From the NCBI RefSeq assembly GCF_014196125.1, contig NZ_JACIDA010000003.1, positions 248,001-312,000 on the forward strand: a stretch of 64,000 nt of DNA. Reading direction: 5' to 3'. This stretch comes from Brevundimonas mediterranea. GTDB taxonomy: Bacteria > Pseudomonadota > Alphaproteobacteria > Caulobacterales > Caulobacteraceae. Position numbers and translations under genes: made by a program. Below the pieces are notes generated by a model. It worked only from the letters and a program-made list of their open reading frames with translations, did no database searches and had not been told where the DNA came from. Positions within the stretch are counted from its first letter, which is position 1. Every line of letters begins with the position of its first letter. Positions 63,435 through 64,000 of the stretch are shown here, in pieces.

Positions 63435-63992
63435 TCACCCCTTCGTCTTCTCGATCCACCCCGCAAACGCGTCGATGAACCCCTTCAGGAACTCCCGCGT
63501 CCCGTCGTTCTTCAGCGTCCCATCCTCCTCGTTCAGCAGGCCCGCGACATTGCCGATATAGGCTTCGGGCTGCTGCATGGTCGGCATGTTCAGGAAGACC
63601 AGAGGCTGGCGCAGGTGGTGGTTGGCGCCGAAGGCGGCCAGGGCGCCGGGCGAGACGCTGACGATGGCGGCGGGCTTGGCCGCCCAGACGCTTTGGCCAT
63701 AGGGGCGGGAGCCGACGTCCAGAGCGTTCTTCAGTGCGCCGGGGATGGAGCGATTGTATTCCGGCGTCACGAACAGCACGGCCTGGGTCGTCGCCAACTC
63801 CTCGCGGAAGCGCGACCAGGCGGCCAGCGGCGTCTCCGTATCCAGGTCGGGATTATACAGCGGCAGGTCGCCGATCTCGATCAACTCCAGCTCCAGCTCG
63901 GGCGCGGCCAGGGCCTTCATCTCCAGCCCGATGGCGCGGGAATAGGAGCCTTTACGCAGGCTGCCGACGATCAGGGCGACGCGGACGGGCAT
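63435..63992 (-). CDS. NADPH-dependent FMN reductase / quinone reductase family
   Basis: 185 residues. Flavodoxin-like: VALIVGSLRKGSYSRAIGLE (FMN phosphate loop), FVTPEYNRSIPGALKNALDV, KPAAIVSVSPGALAAFGANH, HLRQPLVFLNMPTMQQPEAY. This is the ChrR/azoreductase-type group that reduces quinones, chromate and nitro-compounds with NAD(P)H. Complete, starting 8 bases from the window edge; a longer start outside the window cannot be excluded. Confidence 0.94.
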   Translation of the reverse strand: MPVRVALIVGSLRKGSYSRAIGLEMKALAAPELELELIEIGDLPLYNPDLDTETPLAAWSRFREELATTQAVLFVTPEYNRSIPGALKNALDVGSRPYGQSVWAAKPAAIVSVSPGALAAFGANHHLRQPLVFLNMPTMQQPEAYIGNVAGLLNEEDGTLKNDGTREFLKGFIDAFAGWIEKTKG

Positions 63993-64000
63993 GGGAGTCT

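Overview
The window is one continuous high-GC bacterial chromosome segment with tightly packed genes on both strands, many ATGA overlaps and no rRNA, tRNA, CRISPR, integrase or IS transposase that I can see. The gene set points to an alphaproteobacterium of the Caulobacteraceae, most likely Brevundimonas or a close relative. It has TonB-dependent receptors of the Caulobacter type, a PdeA-like GEDEF/EAL phosphodiesterase, DUF4908, DUF1800/DUF1501, several hybrid histidine kinases and an alphaproteobacterial-type LexA box (GTTC-N7-GTTC) at uvrB. The genus is inferred from protein content, not measured.

Layout. 1-3.9 kb: the 5' part of a TonB receptor with an AT-rich promoter region, then uvrB. 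3.9-7.4 kb: an accessory island of a secreted protein, an HNH nuclease, a DUF559 (Vsr-fold) nuclease and an HTH-like protein, stitched together by palindromic intergenic repeats. 7.4-13.6 kb: lepA divergent from an RND efflux pair. 13.7-20.4 kb: a membrane protein, a second TonB receptor, nhaA and selO. 20.4-22 kb: DUF2975 plus an XRE regulator, and a DoxX gene, each preceded by repeated operator-like sites. 22-25.7 kb: a MerR (LiuR-like) regulator and two acyl-CoA dehydrogenases. 25.9-30.7 kb: a YefM/YoeB toxin-antitoxin pair abutting rsmE, an ArsR operon, gshA and a secreted protein. 30.7-35.7 kb: convergent hybrid kinases, one lacking an ATPase domain, a Cys-cluster protein and a retropepsin-like protein. 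35.7-43.8 kb: a GT9 glycosyltransferase, dihydroorotase, a prephenate dehydrogenase-like gene, a receiver with Asn at the phosphosite, DUF72, a Zn alcohol dehydrogenase, phbB and DUF4908. 43.8-52.4 kb: gloB, a methyltransferase, sixA-DUF952-pyrD, a membrane hybrid kinase, an orphan vsr, a peroxiredoxin, yqgE, cheW and an outer-membrane barrel. 52.5-64 kb: TetR plus a phosphatase-kinase fusion, a VOC protein, a pdeA locus, GNAT, DUF1800/DUF1501, a cspA locus, a hydrolase and an FMN reductase.

Two structures stand out. First, three copies of a long hairpin repeat bracket the HNH and DUF559 genes. The inner stems vary in sequence while keeping their pairing, and the repeat supplies the HNH stop codon and the DUF559 ribosome-binding site. 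A Vsr-like nuclease that works on, or moves with, such repeats is a testable idea. Second, at both pdeA and cspA the resident gene is intact and followed by a lower-GC gene of unknown function and then by a second copy of the resident gene's 3' end (56 bp with 2 mismatches; 206 bp with 5 mismatches). This shared topology is what single-crossover capture of a circular molecule would leave.

Start codons were chosen by Shine-Dalgarno and signal-peptide logic, so several differ from the longest possible frame. Functions come from motif recognition by eye; no database search was run.
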